Source: PALSA-555 sp963731625
GTDB lineage: Bacteria; Actinomycetota; Acidimicrobiia; IMCC26256; PALSA-555
Assembly: GCA_963731625.1 (NCBI GenBank)
Contig: CAVSWH010000015.1
Location: 302,229 to 366,228, forward strand
Direction: 5' to 3'
DNA length: 64,000 bases
In this document: piece after piece, positions 26,488-34,337 of the stretch
How positions within the stretch are numbered: the first letter of the stretch is position 1
Layout: every line of letters begins with the position of its first letter
The notes under the pieces: generated by a model
The model's database searches: none
Seen by the model: the letters and a program-made list of their open reading frames with translations, nothing else
What the model was told of the DNA's origin: nothing
Made by a program: the position numbers and the translations under genes

Positions 26488-28683
26488 GTGGGTCGCTCTC
26501 GGGCGGTGAGCATCGGTTCGGCGGTATGCCTCGCTGCCGCTGGGCTCGTGAGCCTGAGCGGCCCGGCTGAGGCGATCCCGTCGACCCTGTTCACCTCGAC
26601 GACACCGGGGTTCAAGCCCGCCGCGGCGACGGTCCCGGCCGGGATCTGCTTCGTGACCATCACGGCTGATGGTGCTCGAGGAGGTAACGCCGGCAACGGT
26701 TTTGGGCACGGCAATGGTGCGTTCGTGATCGCCAGGGTGCCGGTGACCCCGGGGGACGCACTCGACGTCGAGGTCGGCGGTTCCGGCAGCGTGGGTCCCG
26801 GGGCCGGCACGTTCGGCGGGGGTGGTGGCGGCGGCGGCAACACCGCCCCGAGCGGGGGCGGCGGCGGCGGCGGCGCGTCGGCGGTGAGTGGCCCGGGGGT
26901 CGTCTTGGTCACCGCGGGCGGCGGCGGCGGTGGCGCCCAGCAAGGGGCCGGAGGCGACGCGGGGACCCTCACCACCGCGGCCGGTGACGGTAGCGGCCAA
27001 GGCCACGGCACGGGTGCCGTGTACAGCGGCACGGTCGCCACCGGCGCCGGCGGAGACGGTGGCAGCCAGAGTGGTGCCGGCGGTGGTGGCGGTGGTGGCG
27101 TCCAGGTCGGTGGCGGAGGGTCCGGTGGCACCGACGGCGGCCCCGGCGGGGGCGGGAACGGCACGGTCGGCGGTGGTGGCGGCGGGGCCGGGAGCAATGG
27201 TTCGGATCCGACCCAAACTGGCGGCACCGGCAATGCCGCGCTCCAAACCGGCGCCGCGGGGGCGGGCGCCCCCAACGGAAAGAGCGGCGGGATCGGCGAT
27301 GACTCCGGCGGCAATGGCGGCGCCGCGTTTTTCGGGGGCAACGCTGAGAGCGGCGGCGGTGGTGGCGGCATCGGCATCGGAGCCGGCGGCGGCGGTGTTG
27401 GCAGCGGCGGGGGTGGGGGCGCCGGCTACGGCGGTGGCGGCGGCGGAGCTGTTGTGGGCGGCGGGAGCGGTGGCTCGTCCTTCGCTGCCGCGAACGCGAC
27501 GAACACCTTCTCCTCAGTGAGCTCTCGCACCGACGGCCAGGTGACCATCACCGACGACCCGGCCACCGACTCCTGCGGCCTGACGACGCTCTTCACGTCG
27601 TCGACGGCCGGGTTCACGCCGAACGCCGCGACGGTGCCGGCCGGCATCTGCTTCGTGACGATCACCGCGGACGGCGGGCGCGGCGGCGCCACGAACGGAG
27701 CGGTCGGAGCCGCCGCGGCGGTGGTCAGCGCGCGGATCCCCGTCACGCCCGGCACGTCCCTTTCGGTTCTGGTCGCGGGCAAGGGCGCCGACGGGACCGC
27801 GAACTTCATCGGCGGGATGGGCGGAATCGGCGGCGGTGGTGGCGGCGGGAACGCCTCCAACAACTTCATCGGCAGCGGCGGTGGTGGCGGCGCCTCGGTG
27901 GTCGCGAGCGGAAACACGCCCCTCGTGGTCGCAGCGGGTGCTGGCGGCCAAGGTGTCGCCGGCAACGGCGGGGCCGGCGGGTTGCTCGGCGCCGACGGCG
28001 GCCAGGGTGGTTTCGGCGCTGGGGGCGGGACGAGCGCGGGCGTCGGGGGCGGCGGCTCCGGGAATCAGTTCGACGGGACCGGGGGCGGCGGCGGCGGCGT
28101 CGGCACCGGTGGGGCTGGCGCGGGCGACGCGGGTGCGGGTGGGAACGGCGCGGGCGGCGTCGGTGGCGGTGGCGGCGGTGCCGGCAGCGTCCAGATCAAC
28201 GTCGGCGGTGGCCAGAAGGGCGGCGACGGGGGGACCGGCACGGGTGGGGCTGGCCTGGGCTCCACTGGCTTCGATTTCTTCGGCACTGGCGGCAACGGCG
28301 GCGTTGGCTCGGCCAGCGGCGGCAAGGGCGGCGACGCCAACATGGGCGGTCTCGGCGGCAGCGGCGGCGGCGGTGGCGGTGGCGGCGGCATCGGCCTGGG
28401 TGCCGGCGGTGCCGGCGGCGACGGCGGTGGGGGCGGTGCCGGCTACGGCGGCGGTGGTGGCGGCGGATTCCAAAGCTTCCAAGGCGCCGGCGGCGGCGGC
28501 GGCTCGTCGTTCGCGGCGGCCGACGCGACGAGCAGCTCGTCTCAGTTGAGTAACCGGCTCGGTGACGGTCAGGTGACGATCACCGACAACCCGACCACCG
28601 ACGCGACCCCCGGCGGCTGCACGAGCCCAACACCGAGCCCGACGCCTGCGGCCTCGGGCTTGGTCGTGACGTTCACGGGATAG
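26488..28683 (+). CDS. Secreted glycine-rich protein, two tandem domains, FTG tail
   Basis: A 731-residue exported protein starting at GTG 26488 (ribosome site GGAGGCAGAGG). The signal peptide is about residues 1-31. Two homologous domains follow, at about 33-366 and 368-715. Each begins LFTSxTxGFxPxAATVPAGICFVTI, runs through long Gly/Ala-rich segments, and ends with SSFAAA, a short Ser-rich stretch, VTITD and a TDSC- or TP-type end. A Cys near each domain start and end may pair. A Pro/Thr linker (SPTPSPTPA) leads to VTFTG-stop. Probably a large surface or matrix protein. It is paralogous to the next gene. Minus-strand proline-rich frames here are shadows. Confidence 0.8.
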   Translation: MGRSRAVSIGSAVCLAAAGLVSLSGPAEAIPSTLFTSTTPGFKPAAATVPAGICFVTITADGARGGNAGNGFGHGNGAFVIARVPVTPGDALDVEVGGSGSVGPGAGTFGGGGGGGGNTAPSGGGGGGGASAVSGPGVVLVTAGGGGGGAQQGAGGDAGTLTTAAGDGSGQGHGTGAVYSGTVATGAGGDGGSQSGAGGGGGGGVQVGGGGSGGTDGGPGGGGNGTVGGGGGGAGSNGSDPTQTGGTGNAALQTGAAGAGAPNGKSGGIGDDSGGNGGAAFFGGNAESGGGGGGIGIGAGGGGVGSGGGGGAGYGGGGGGAVVGGGSGGSSFAAANATNTFSSVSSRTDGQVTITDDPATDSCGLTTLFTSSTAGFTPNAATVPAGICFVTITADGGRGGATNGAVGAAAAVVSARIPVTPGTSLSVLVAGKGADGTANFIGGMGGIGGGGGGGNASNNFIGSGGGGGASVVASGNTPLVVAAGAGGQGVAGNGGAGGLLGADGGQGGFGAGGGTSAGVGGGGSGNQFDGTGGGGGGVGTGGAGAGDAGAGGNGAGGVGGGGGGAGSVQINVGGGQKGGDGGTGTGGAGLGSTGFDFFGTGGNGGVGSASGGKGGDANMGGLGGSGGGGGGGGGIGLGAGGAGGDGGGGGAGYGGGGGGGFQSFQGAGGGGGSSFAAADATSSSSQLSNRLGDGQVTITDNPTTDATPGGCTSPTPSPTPAASGLVVTFTG

Positions 28684-28750
28684 CGGGCCGCACCGGCGTC
28701 GATCAGCAGACCCAGAAGCACGTCGGGCCGACTTGGCGATGTGCGTTATT

Positions 28751-28777
28751 GGCTCGCGGTGTGCAGGACCGCGAGTC
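28751..28777. repeat. Palindrome family copy (27 bp)
   Basis: Arms GGCTCGCGGT and ACCGCGAGTC, loop GTGCAGG; the first arm has one altered base. It is 67 nt after the preceding stop and 89 nt before the next gene. Confidence 0.85.
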
Positions 28778-28822
28778 CATTCGATTCGGTAACTCGGCCA
28801 ACCGCCCTGCTCCTCGCCTGAA

Positions 28823-28845
28823 GGCCGACTTGCTAACGTGCCGCA
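28823..28845 (+). promoter_or_regulatory. Promoter shared by the two large glycine-rich genes (copy 2)
   Basis: Contains TTGCTAACGTGCCGC with -10 box TAACGT at 28834-28839, followed by the GGGAGGAGG ribosome site and ATG 28866. It matches the block before 26488. Confidence 0.5.
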
Positions 28846-28865
28846 TCCCTCGGGAGGAGGCGGAG

Positions 28866-30950
28866 ATGGGTCGCTGGCGCGCGCTCAGCGTCGGGGCGGC
28901 GGGATGTCTCGCCGTCGCCGGGCTCTGGGGCCTCGGGGGCTCTGCGACGGCGGCACCCAACACCTTCTTCTCCTCGACCGGGACGGGGCCCGCGTCGGCG
29001 ACCGTCCCGCCGGGGATCTGCTTCGTGACCATCACGGCGAACGGCGGCGCCGGAGGAGCCAACAACTCCTTCAATCCCTCGCCGGGCGGCGACGGTGCGA
29101 CGGTGACGGCCAGAGTGCCCGTCACCCCCGGGGAGACGCTGAACATCGAGGTCGGTGGCGCCGGCAACGCGGGCTCGACCGTCGGGGGTGGGCTCGGTGG
29201 ACCCGGCGGAGTCGGTGGGGGTGGCGGTGGCGGCTCCCCGCAGGGCGGTGGTGGCGGCGGCGCGTCGGCCGTGAGCGGCGCGGGGGCGGTCCTGGCGACA
29301 GCGGCCGGTGGCGGCGGCGGCGGCCGCTCCTTCTTTGGAGGCGGGAACGCCGGGACTCTCACCAACCCGGCCGGCGCCGGCGCCGGGGGCGGCGGCTCGG
29401 GTGGCGTATACAGCGGCTCGGCGGCCACCGGCGCCGGCGGAGCCGGTACTGGCGGCGGCGGTGGTGGTGGTGGGGTCCAGATCGGGGGCGGCGGTTCGGC
29501 CGGCACGCCCGGCGGCCCCGGCGGGGGTGGCGACGGCACGGTCGGGGGTGGCGGCGGCGGGGCCGGCAGCAACTCCCCTCCGGGTGGAGGAACCGGTGGG
29601 ACCGGTAGCGCCGCCCTCCAGATCGGCAGCGGGGGGGCGGGAAACATGGGGGGTTCACTCGGCGTGGCCGGCGGGGCCGGCGACGACTCCGGCGGCAACG
29701 GGGGAGCGGGCAACGGCGGCAACGGTGAAGGCGGCGGCGGCGGTGGTGGCATCGGGTTCGGTGGTGGCGGCGGCGGGCTCGCGATCGGTGGTGGCGGCGG
29801 AGCCGGCTACGGCGGCGGCGGCGGCAGCAGCGATGAGGGTGGCGGCGGCGGCGGGTCCTCCTTCGCCGCCGCGAACGCGACCAGCACGTCGTCTGCGCTG
29901 ATTACCGGCGGCGGCGACGGTTCGGTGACCATCAAGGACGACCCCACCACCGACGCCTGCGGTGCGGTCACCTTCTTCTCTTCCTCGAACCCCGGCTTCA
30001 CGTCGACGACGGTGCCCTCCGGGGTTTGCTTCGTCACGATCGTCGCCATCGGCGGCCAAGGCGGGATCAGCGGGTTTAACCCTCCCGAAGTCAACGGTGG
30101 TGCGGCGGCCAGCGTCGCCGCGAGGGTTCCGGTGACCCCGGGTGCGACCTTCAGCGTGGAGGTTGGCGGCATGGGCGGCAACGCTGGCGCCCCGGGTGGT
30201 GAAGGCGGAGGAGGCGGCGCTGCCGGAGGGTTCGTCGGCGGCGGCGGTGGGGGCGGTGCCTCCGCGGTGAGCGCGAGCGCCCCGCTGGTCGTGGCCGGCG
30301 GGGGCGGGGGGGGCACCGACCAGGGCGGCGGAGGCGGAGCGGGCGGCCTGCTCGGCGCTCCGGCTGGCAACGGAGGCAATGGCAATGGTGGTGGCGGCGG
30401 AGCCAGCAACGGCGATGGCGGCGGCGGAGGCGGCGCTGGAGGCGGAGGCGGCGGTGTGGGGTCCGGTGGGAGCGGTGGTGGGAGCGGTGGCGGCGCCGGC
30501 GGAACCGGGGCCGGTGACGTCGGCGGCGGCGGTGGAGGCGGCGGCTACAGCGGGGGCGGCCCCGGCGGTGGTGGCGGCATGGGCACCGGATCGGGGACGG
30601 CCGGTGGCGGGAACGGCAACACCACCGGCGGTGACGGCGGGACGAACTCTGGCAACCCGGGCGGCGCCGGCGGTGGCGGCGGCGGCATCGGGTTCGGCGG
30701 TGGAGGCGGCGGCGTGCCCGATGACGGCGGCGGCGGCGGTGGCGGCTACGGCGCTGGAGGAGGGGGCGGCAACTTCGGTGGCGGCGGTGGCGGATCGTCG
30801 TTCGCTGCTCCGAACGCCGCGAGCTCGTCGTCGGCCTTGAGCCTCTTCGGTGGCAACGGTTCGGTGAGCATCAGTTACAACCCCAGCTCGGACAGTTGCC
30901 CAGGTGGAGGGGTGACGCCCACGGTGTTCACCGCAAGATTCACCGGGTAG
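28866..30950 (+). CDS. Secreted glycine-rich protein, two tandem domains, FTG tail (paralogue)
   Basis: About 694 residues from ATG 28866, which has a strong GGGAGGAGG ribosome site; the longer frame from 28749 runs through the palindrome and is rejected. The signal peptide is about residues 1-32 (MGRWRALSVGAAGCLAVAGL). Two domains of about 330 residues begin FFSSTGTGPASATVPPGICFV and FFSSSNPGFTSTTVPSGVCFV, both followed by Gly-rich repeats and SSFAA...VTI or VSI ends. The C-terminus is TARFTG-stop. Gene order, promoter and domain plan match the 26488 gene, so the pair arose by duplication. Likely extracellular structural or adhesive protein. Confidence 0.8.
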   Translation: MGRWRALSVGAAGCLAVAGLWGLGGSATAAPNTFFSSTGTGPASATVPPGICFVTITANGGAGGANNSFNPSPGGDGATVTARVPVTPGETLNIEVGGAGNAGSTVGGGLGGPGGVGGGGGGGSPQGGGGGGASAVSGAGAVLATAAGGGGGGRSFFGGGNAGTLTNPAGAGAGGGGSGGVYSGSAATGAGGAGTGGGGGGGGVQIGGGGSAGTPGGPGGGGDGTVGGGGGGAGSNSPPGGGTGGTGSAALQIGSGGAGNMGGSLGVAGGAGDDSGGNGGAGNGGNGEGGGGGGGIGFGGGGGGLAIGGGGGAGYGGGGGSSDEGGGGGGSSFAAANATSTSSALITGGGDGSVTIKDDPTTDACGAVTFFSSSNPGFTSTTVPSGVCFVTIVAIGGQGGISGFNPPEVNGGAAASVAARVPVTPGATFSVEVGGMGGNAGAPGGEGGGGGAAGGFVGGGGGGGASAVSASAPLVVAGGGGGGTDQGGGGGAGGLLGAPAGNGGNGNGGGGGASNGDGGGGGGAGGGGGGVGSGGSGGGSGGGAGGTGAGDVGGGGGGGGYSGGGPGGGGGMGTGSGTAGGGNGNTTGGDGGTNSGNPGGAGGGGGGIGFGGGGGGVPDDGGGGGGGYGAGGGGGNFGGGGGGSSFAAPNAASSSSALSLFGGNGSVSISYNPSSDSCPGGGVTPTVFTARFTG

Positions 30951-31100
30951 ACGGCCCTGGCCGATGGGCCCACGGGCGAGGCAGTGTCGCTGACCGAGCC
31001 AGCGCGCCCTCAGTCGGCACATCGACACCGACGCCGCGCCATGGTCGCCTCGGTCGCACACGCAGAGGTGGAGAAGATCACCTTGGCGGTCTGCGGATCG

Positions 31101-31127
31101 GACTCGCGATGTTCAGGATCGCGAGTC
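31101..31127. repeat. Palindrome family copy (27 bp)
   Basis: Arms GACTCGCGAT and ATCGCGAGTC, perfect 10-bp stem, loop GTTCAGG. It lies 150 nt after the glycine-rich gene and 58 nt before the AhpD-like gene. Confidence 0.9.
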
Positions 31128-31172
31128 ACGACGGGCCGTTCGTTCCCGTGGGCGGCGATGGCGGCGCCCCGT

Positions 31173-31178
31173 TACTGT
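31173..31178 (+). promoter_or_regulatory. -10 box, probable leaderless transcript
   Basis: TACTGT ends seven nt before ATG 31186, with no ribosome site between, which fits leaderless expression of the AhpD-like gene. Confidence 0.4.
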
Positions 31179-31185
31179 CGGCCCG

Positions 31186-31797
31186 ATGGTGCCTCGACTG
31201 CGGCAGGTGAGTCGCGGGGACGCGGCTGAGTCCGTGCTGCCGCTCTACGACCTCATGTTTGGAGAGCGAGATCCGGTCGAGCAGCCAGGCACGGCGGCCG
31301 GCACGCCTGGCAACTGGTGGACCGTGTTCGCACTCGTTCCCGACGTGCTTGACCACGCCGTGCGCGGCTTTGCGTTGTACCGAAACCCGGCCCGCCGATT
31401 GGACCCAAAATTGCGGGAATTGGGCATGACCCGCGCCGGGTGGGCGAGGGGGAGCCAGTTCGTGTTCTCGCAGCACTGCAAGTCCTGTCGCGACGCGGGC
31501 CTCACCGAGGAGCAGATCCAGGCCATACCGTCGTGGTCGGTGGCCGACTGCTTCAGCCCGTTGGAGCGCGCCGTGCTGGCCTACACAGACGACCTCGTTC
31601 TCGGCGGGGGGCGGGTGGCTGATGCGACGTTCGCGGCCCTACAAGCGGGACTCTCCGATGAGGAGATCCTGGAGCTCACCTACACGACCTCGCTGTACGA
31701 GATGCACGCAACGATCAGCCGCGCTCTGCGCCTCGAGTTCGATGACCGCGACGACCCAGTCGTCGAGCTCGGCGAGCAGGGCGGTCTGGCCATCTGA
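31186..31797 (+). CDS. Carboxymuconolactone decarboxylase / AhpD-like family protein
   Basis: A 203-residue all-helical protein. The motif SQHCKSCRDAGLTEEQI near residue 100 has the CxxC of AhpD-type proteins, which act as thiol peroxidase or reductase partners. The following LERAVLAYTDDL and LSDEEILELTYTTSLYEMHATISRAL are the typical continuation of the CMD fold. In this family the Cys pair relays electrons; decarboxylase activity is also possible but less likely with CxxC present. It stands alone, flanked by palindrome copies on both sides. Confidence 0.85.
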   Translation: MVPRLRQVSRGDAAESVLPLYDLMFGERDPVEQPGTAAGTPGNWWTVFALVPDVLDHAVRGFALYRNPARRLDPKLRELGMTRAGWARGSQFVFSQHCKSCRDAGLTEEQIQAIPSWSVADCFSPLERAVLAYTDDLVLGGGRVADATFAALQAGLSDEEILELTYTTSLYEMHATISRALRLEFDDRDDPVVELGEQGGLAI

Positions 31798-31835
31798 GTC
31801 GGGAGTCACGCCGAGGCCCGCAGCGGCCGGGATCC

Positions 31836-31862
31836 GACTCGCGATCTGGGAAACCGCGAGTC
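31836..31862. repeat. Palindrome family copy (27 bp)
   Basis: Arms GACTCGCGAT and ACCGCGAGTC, loop CTGGGAA. It lies 38 nt after the AhpD-like gene and 72 nt before the amidase start. Confidence 0.9.
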
Positions 31863-31934
31863 AGGAGCGTGTCGGACCACCATGTTCAGGTCCGCGGCGC
31901 TCACCGGTTCCGGTCGCCGTGCCATGATCGACGC

Positions 31935-33464
31935 GTGAGTGGTTCGCCCTGGGCAGGCGATGCGTGCTCGCTCGTCGACGCGCTGCGAGCGGGGGAGCGG
32001 TCGCCCCTCGAGGAGCTCGACGCGAGCCTGGCCGCGATCGAGGTGAGCGATCTCAACGCCTTCTCGTTCGTCGACGCCGACCGGGCGCGGTCGGCCGCGG
32101 CACGCGCCGACGTGTCCAAGCCCTTCGGCGGCGTCCCCACGGGGATCAAGGAGCTCGAACCGGTTCGGGGCTGGCCCCAGACTGAGGGATCGCTCGTCTT
32201 CGCCGATCGGGTGGCGTCGCACACCTCCGTGCACGTCGAGCGGCTGCTCGACCGGGGCGGGGCGGTCCCCGTCGGCCAGACGACCGCGTGCGAGTTCGGC
32301 GGGTTGAACGTGAGCGTGAACCGAATCGACGGCGTCACGCACAATCCATGGCGTCACGGCCGCACCGCAGGGGGGTCGTCCGGCGGTTCCGCCGCCGCTG
32401 TCGCCGGTGGACTGGTGACGCTGGCCACGGGTGGCGACGGGGGCGGTTCGATCCGGATCCCTGCCGGCTACGTCGGCCTTCTCGGGATGAAGGGGACGTT
32501 CGGTCGCATCCCCCGCAGCCCGGACGCGTATGCGCGGCCCAACACCATCGTGCTCGGCAACGTGGCGCGCTCGGTCCGCGACGCCGCCCGCTACTTCGAC
32601 GTGTGCGGCGGCTATCACGGCGCCGACCCTTCGACGCTCCCGAAGCACCCCGGCTTCGAGGCCGGGCTCGGCACCCACGAGCTGGCCGGACGTCGGGTCG
32701 CGGTCGTGCCCGGCCTCGGCGACGTCCGGCTCGACCCGGGTGTCGAGGAGCGGATCCGCGCCGAGGCGGACGACCTCATCGCGGCGACAGGTATGCGCCA
32801 GGTCGACGTGCACGTCGAGCTGCCGAACCTGGCGGCGCAATGGATGATGGGGAACCTGGCGACTCTGCTCGCGGACCTTGGGGACCGGTGGCCGAGTTGC
32901 GCCTCGCTGATGACCCCCGAGGTCGCCCTCGGCCTCTATATGGCGCAGTCCCTGTACAACCTGCGAACCGCCGCGGTCGCGGAGTCGCTGCGGGTCCAGC
33001 TGAACGAGGCGATGGCGGCGGTCTTCGATCAGGTCGACTTCGTGATCGCGGCAACCAACCCGGGTCCAGCGTTCGCGGCCGAAGCCGAGCAGAGCAGCCG
33101 CGAGGAGAGCTTCATCGACTGGGCCAAGTCGAGCCGCGCCGCACTCGACGCCTTTCGGGGCCTCCTCTTCGGCACTCGCCTCGCCAGCGTCGTCGCCCCG
33201 AAGCTCCCGAGCGCGCTGATCGACCACGCGGCACGGCGGTTCCCGGAGCTCGTGAAGATGGGCGGGCTGACGATCGTCGCCAATGTCTACGGGAACCCCG
33301 CCGTCTCGATTCCGGCGGGCAGCGTCGACGGCCTCCCGATCGGGATGCAGGTCCTCGCCCCGCACCACGCCGACGACCTGCTCTTCGACGTCGCCCTCGC
33401 GGTCGAGCGCACGCACCCGTGGCCGCTGACGGCGCCGAGCGCGGTCCCAGCCTCGGCGACCTAA
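31935..33464 (+). CDS. Amidase-signature family hydrolase
   Basis: About 509 residues. The Ser-cisSer-Lys catalytic set of the amidase signature is visible: Lys in GVPTGIKELEP near residue 74, and GGSSGGSAAAVAGG followed by GGDGGGSIRIPAGYVGLLGMKGT near residues 152-195. It hydrolyses an amide of unknown identity, as in GatA-like or aryl-acyl amidases. No gatB/gatC genes are near, so it is not the tRNA amidotransferase set. The start is set at GTG 31935, because upstream codons overlap the palindrome region; CATGAT six nt before it could be a -10 box. Confidence 0.85.
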   Translation: MSGSPWAGDACSLVDALRAGERSPLEELDASLAAIEVSDLNAFSFVDADRARSAAARADVSKPFGGVPTGIKELEPVRGWPQTEGSLVFADRVASHTSVHVERLLDRGGAVPVGQTTACEFGGLNVSVNRIDGVTHNPWRHGRTAGGSSGGSAAAVAGGLVTLATGGDGGGSIRIPAGYVGLLGMKGTFGRIPRSPDAYARPNTIVLGNVARSVRDAARYFDVCGGYHGADPSTLPKHPGFEAGLGTHELAGRRVAVVPGLGDVRLDPGVEERIRAEADDLIAATGMRQVDVHVELPNLAAQWMMGNLATLLADLGDRWPSCASLMTPEVALGLYMAQSLYNLRTAAVAESLRVQLNEAMAAVFDQVDFVIAATNPGPAFAAEAEQSSREESFIDWAKSSRAALDAFRGLLFGTRLASVVAPKLPSALIDHAARRFPELVKMGGLTIVANVYGNPAVSIPAGSVDGLPIGMQVLAPHHADDLLFDVALAVERTHPWPLTAPSAVPASAT

Positions 33465-33521
33465 GCCCGCTCCCGCGCCCGGCGACGGCCCGCGCCGGTC
33501 ACGCGACTTGCGGCAGGCCGG

Positions 33522-33548
33522 GACTCGCGGTCTGAGGGACCGCGAGGC
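33522..33548. repeat. Palindrome family copy between convergent genes
   Basis: Arms GACTCGCGGT and ACCGCGAGGC (one end mismatch), loop CTGAGGG. It sits 57 nt after the amidase stop and 55 nt from the facing 3' end of the HU gene. Confidence 0.8.
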
Positions 33549-33603
33549 GCCGACACCTCGAGGTCTTACCGGATGCGTCGAGAGGGCGAGTGATCGCCCG
33601 TGC

Positions 33604-33915
33604 TCATCGGCGCTTCGCCTTTCCACGAGCCACTGCGTCTTTGAAGGACTTCAGTGCGGTGATGCGAACTCCCTTCGAGGCTGGACGGGCCTCAAACCAC
33701 TGCTCCTCGCCAGTGAACGGATTCCTGCCCTGTCGCCGCGGCCTGGCAGCGATGTCCTTGCGCGCGAACTTGCAGAAGCCCGTGAGGGTGATGGCCTCAC
33801 CCGTCTGAACGGTCGACACCACGACACGCTCAAAGGCCTCGACGAGAGTCTTCGCCTCCGCCTTGGAGACGTCGACTTCTTCGGAGACCGCCTGGATAAA
33901 TTGCGACTTGTTCAC
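33604..33915 (-). CDS. HU-family histone-like DNA-binding protein
   Basis: A 103-residue nucleoid protein. The HU/IHF fold is clear: NKSQFIQAVSEEVDVSKAEAKTLVEAF at the N-terminus, GFCKFARKDIAARPRRQGRNPFTGE in the DNA-embracing arm (with the R-N-P-x-T-G signature) and FKDAVARGKAKRR at the end. It binds and bends DNA without strict sequence preference, as a dimer. The start is GTG 33915 with GAGAGGAA upstream. It faces the amidase gene with a palindrome in between. Length is normal. Confidence 0.95.
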   Translation of the reverse strand: MNKSQFIQAVSEEVDVSKAEAKTLVEAFERVVVSTVQTGEAITLTGFCKFARKDIAARPRRQGRNPFTGEEQWFEARPASKGVRITALKSFKDAVARGKAKRR

Positions 33916-34104
33916 TGTGTTCCTCTCTCTGGCGCTCGTCCCTATTGTCTAATGCTGTCGTAGGCGGGGAGTCGGGATATCGGCAGTCGCATACCCCTTA
34001 CCAGGACGCGACGGAACAATCCTGCCCGCGCTCCGTCCCCGACCGGAAGTCCGCGCTGATGAGCCCGTGGAGCTCGTGGCTCGTCAGGTCGCCAGTCGGC
34101 GGGC

Positions 34105-34131
34105 GATTCGCGGTCTGATGGATCGCGAGTG
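34105..34131. repeat. Palindrome family copy at the edge of a duplicated block
   Basis: Arms GATTCGCGGT and GATCGCGAGTG, loop CTGATGG; the outer bases have changed. It forms the left end of the 34105-34233 block that is duplicated at 37216-37377. Confidence 0.75.
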
Positions 34132-34233
34132 ACCGGAAGCGCGACCTGTCGACAGCCCCCGCGGGCGCACGTCTGGAGACCGTGGCCCGTTCCGCGTGTG
34201 ACTAGGGTCGGCGCGTGACGGGATCTCGTTTGA
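34105..34233 (+). repeat. Degenerate copy of the 37216-37377 promoter region
   Basis: Shares with 37216-37377 the left palindrome, the block CCCCCGCGGGCGCA, CGTCTGGAGACCGTG and the run TGTGACTAGGGTCGGCGCGT that carries a -10 box, plus the first codons after the GTG. The copy lacks about 30 bp present in the other. Its GTG at 34215 opens only a 26-codon frame. It is a relic of duplication or recombination in the 34.0-34.3 kb gap between HU and the epimerase gene. Confidence 0.7.
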
Positions 34234-34244
34234 TCTCGGTGGCG

Positions 34245-34268
34245 GACTCGCGGTCTGAACCGCGAGTC
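34245..34268. repeat. Palindrome family copy (24 bp, perfect stem)
   Basis: Arms GACTCGCGGT and ACCGCGAGTC with a four-base loop CTGA. It lies directly after the duplicated promoter block and 69 nt before the epimerase gene. Confidence 0.85.
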
Positions 34269-34337
34269 CGCCATTGGACCTCCGGGCCAGTTTGAGAGGG
34301 TGTTGGAGCCTGGCCGCCCGGCGATCATGCTGGTGAC

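Noticed and set aside
22433..30409. Several proline-rich open frames on the minus strand
   Set aside because: They are the antisense of GGC/GGT-rich glycine codons in the secreted proteins and have no independent signal.
26488..30950. Mycobacterial PE-PGRS proteins
   Set aside because: Glycine content is similar, but there is a normal signal peptide, no PE domain, and the repeated CFVTI domain points to another glycine-rich family.
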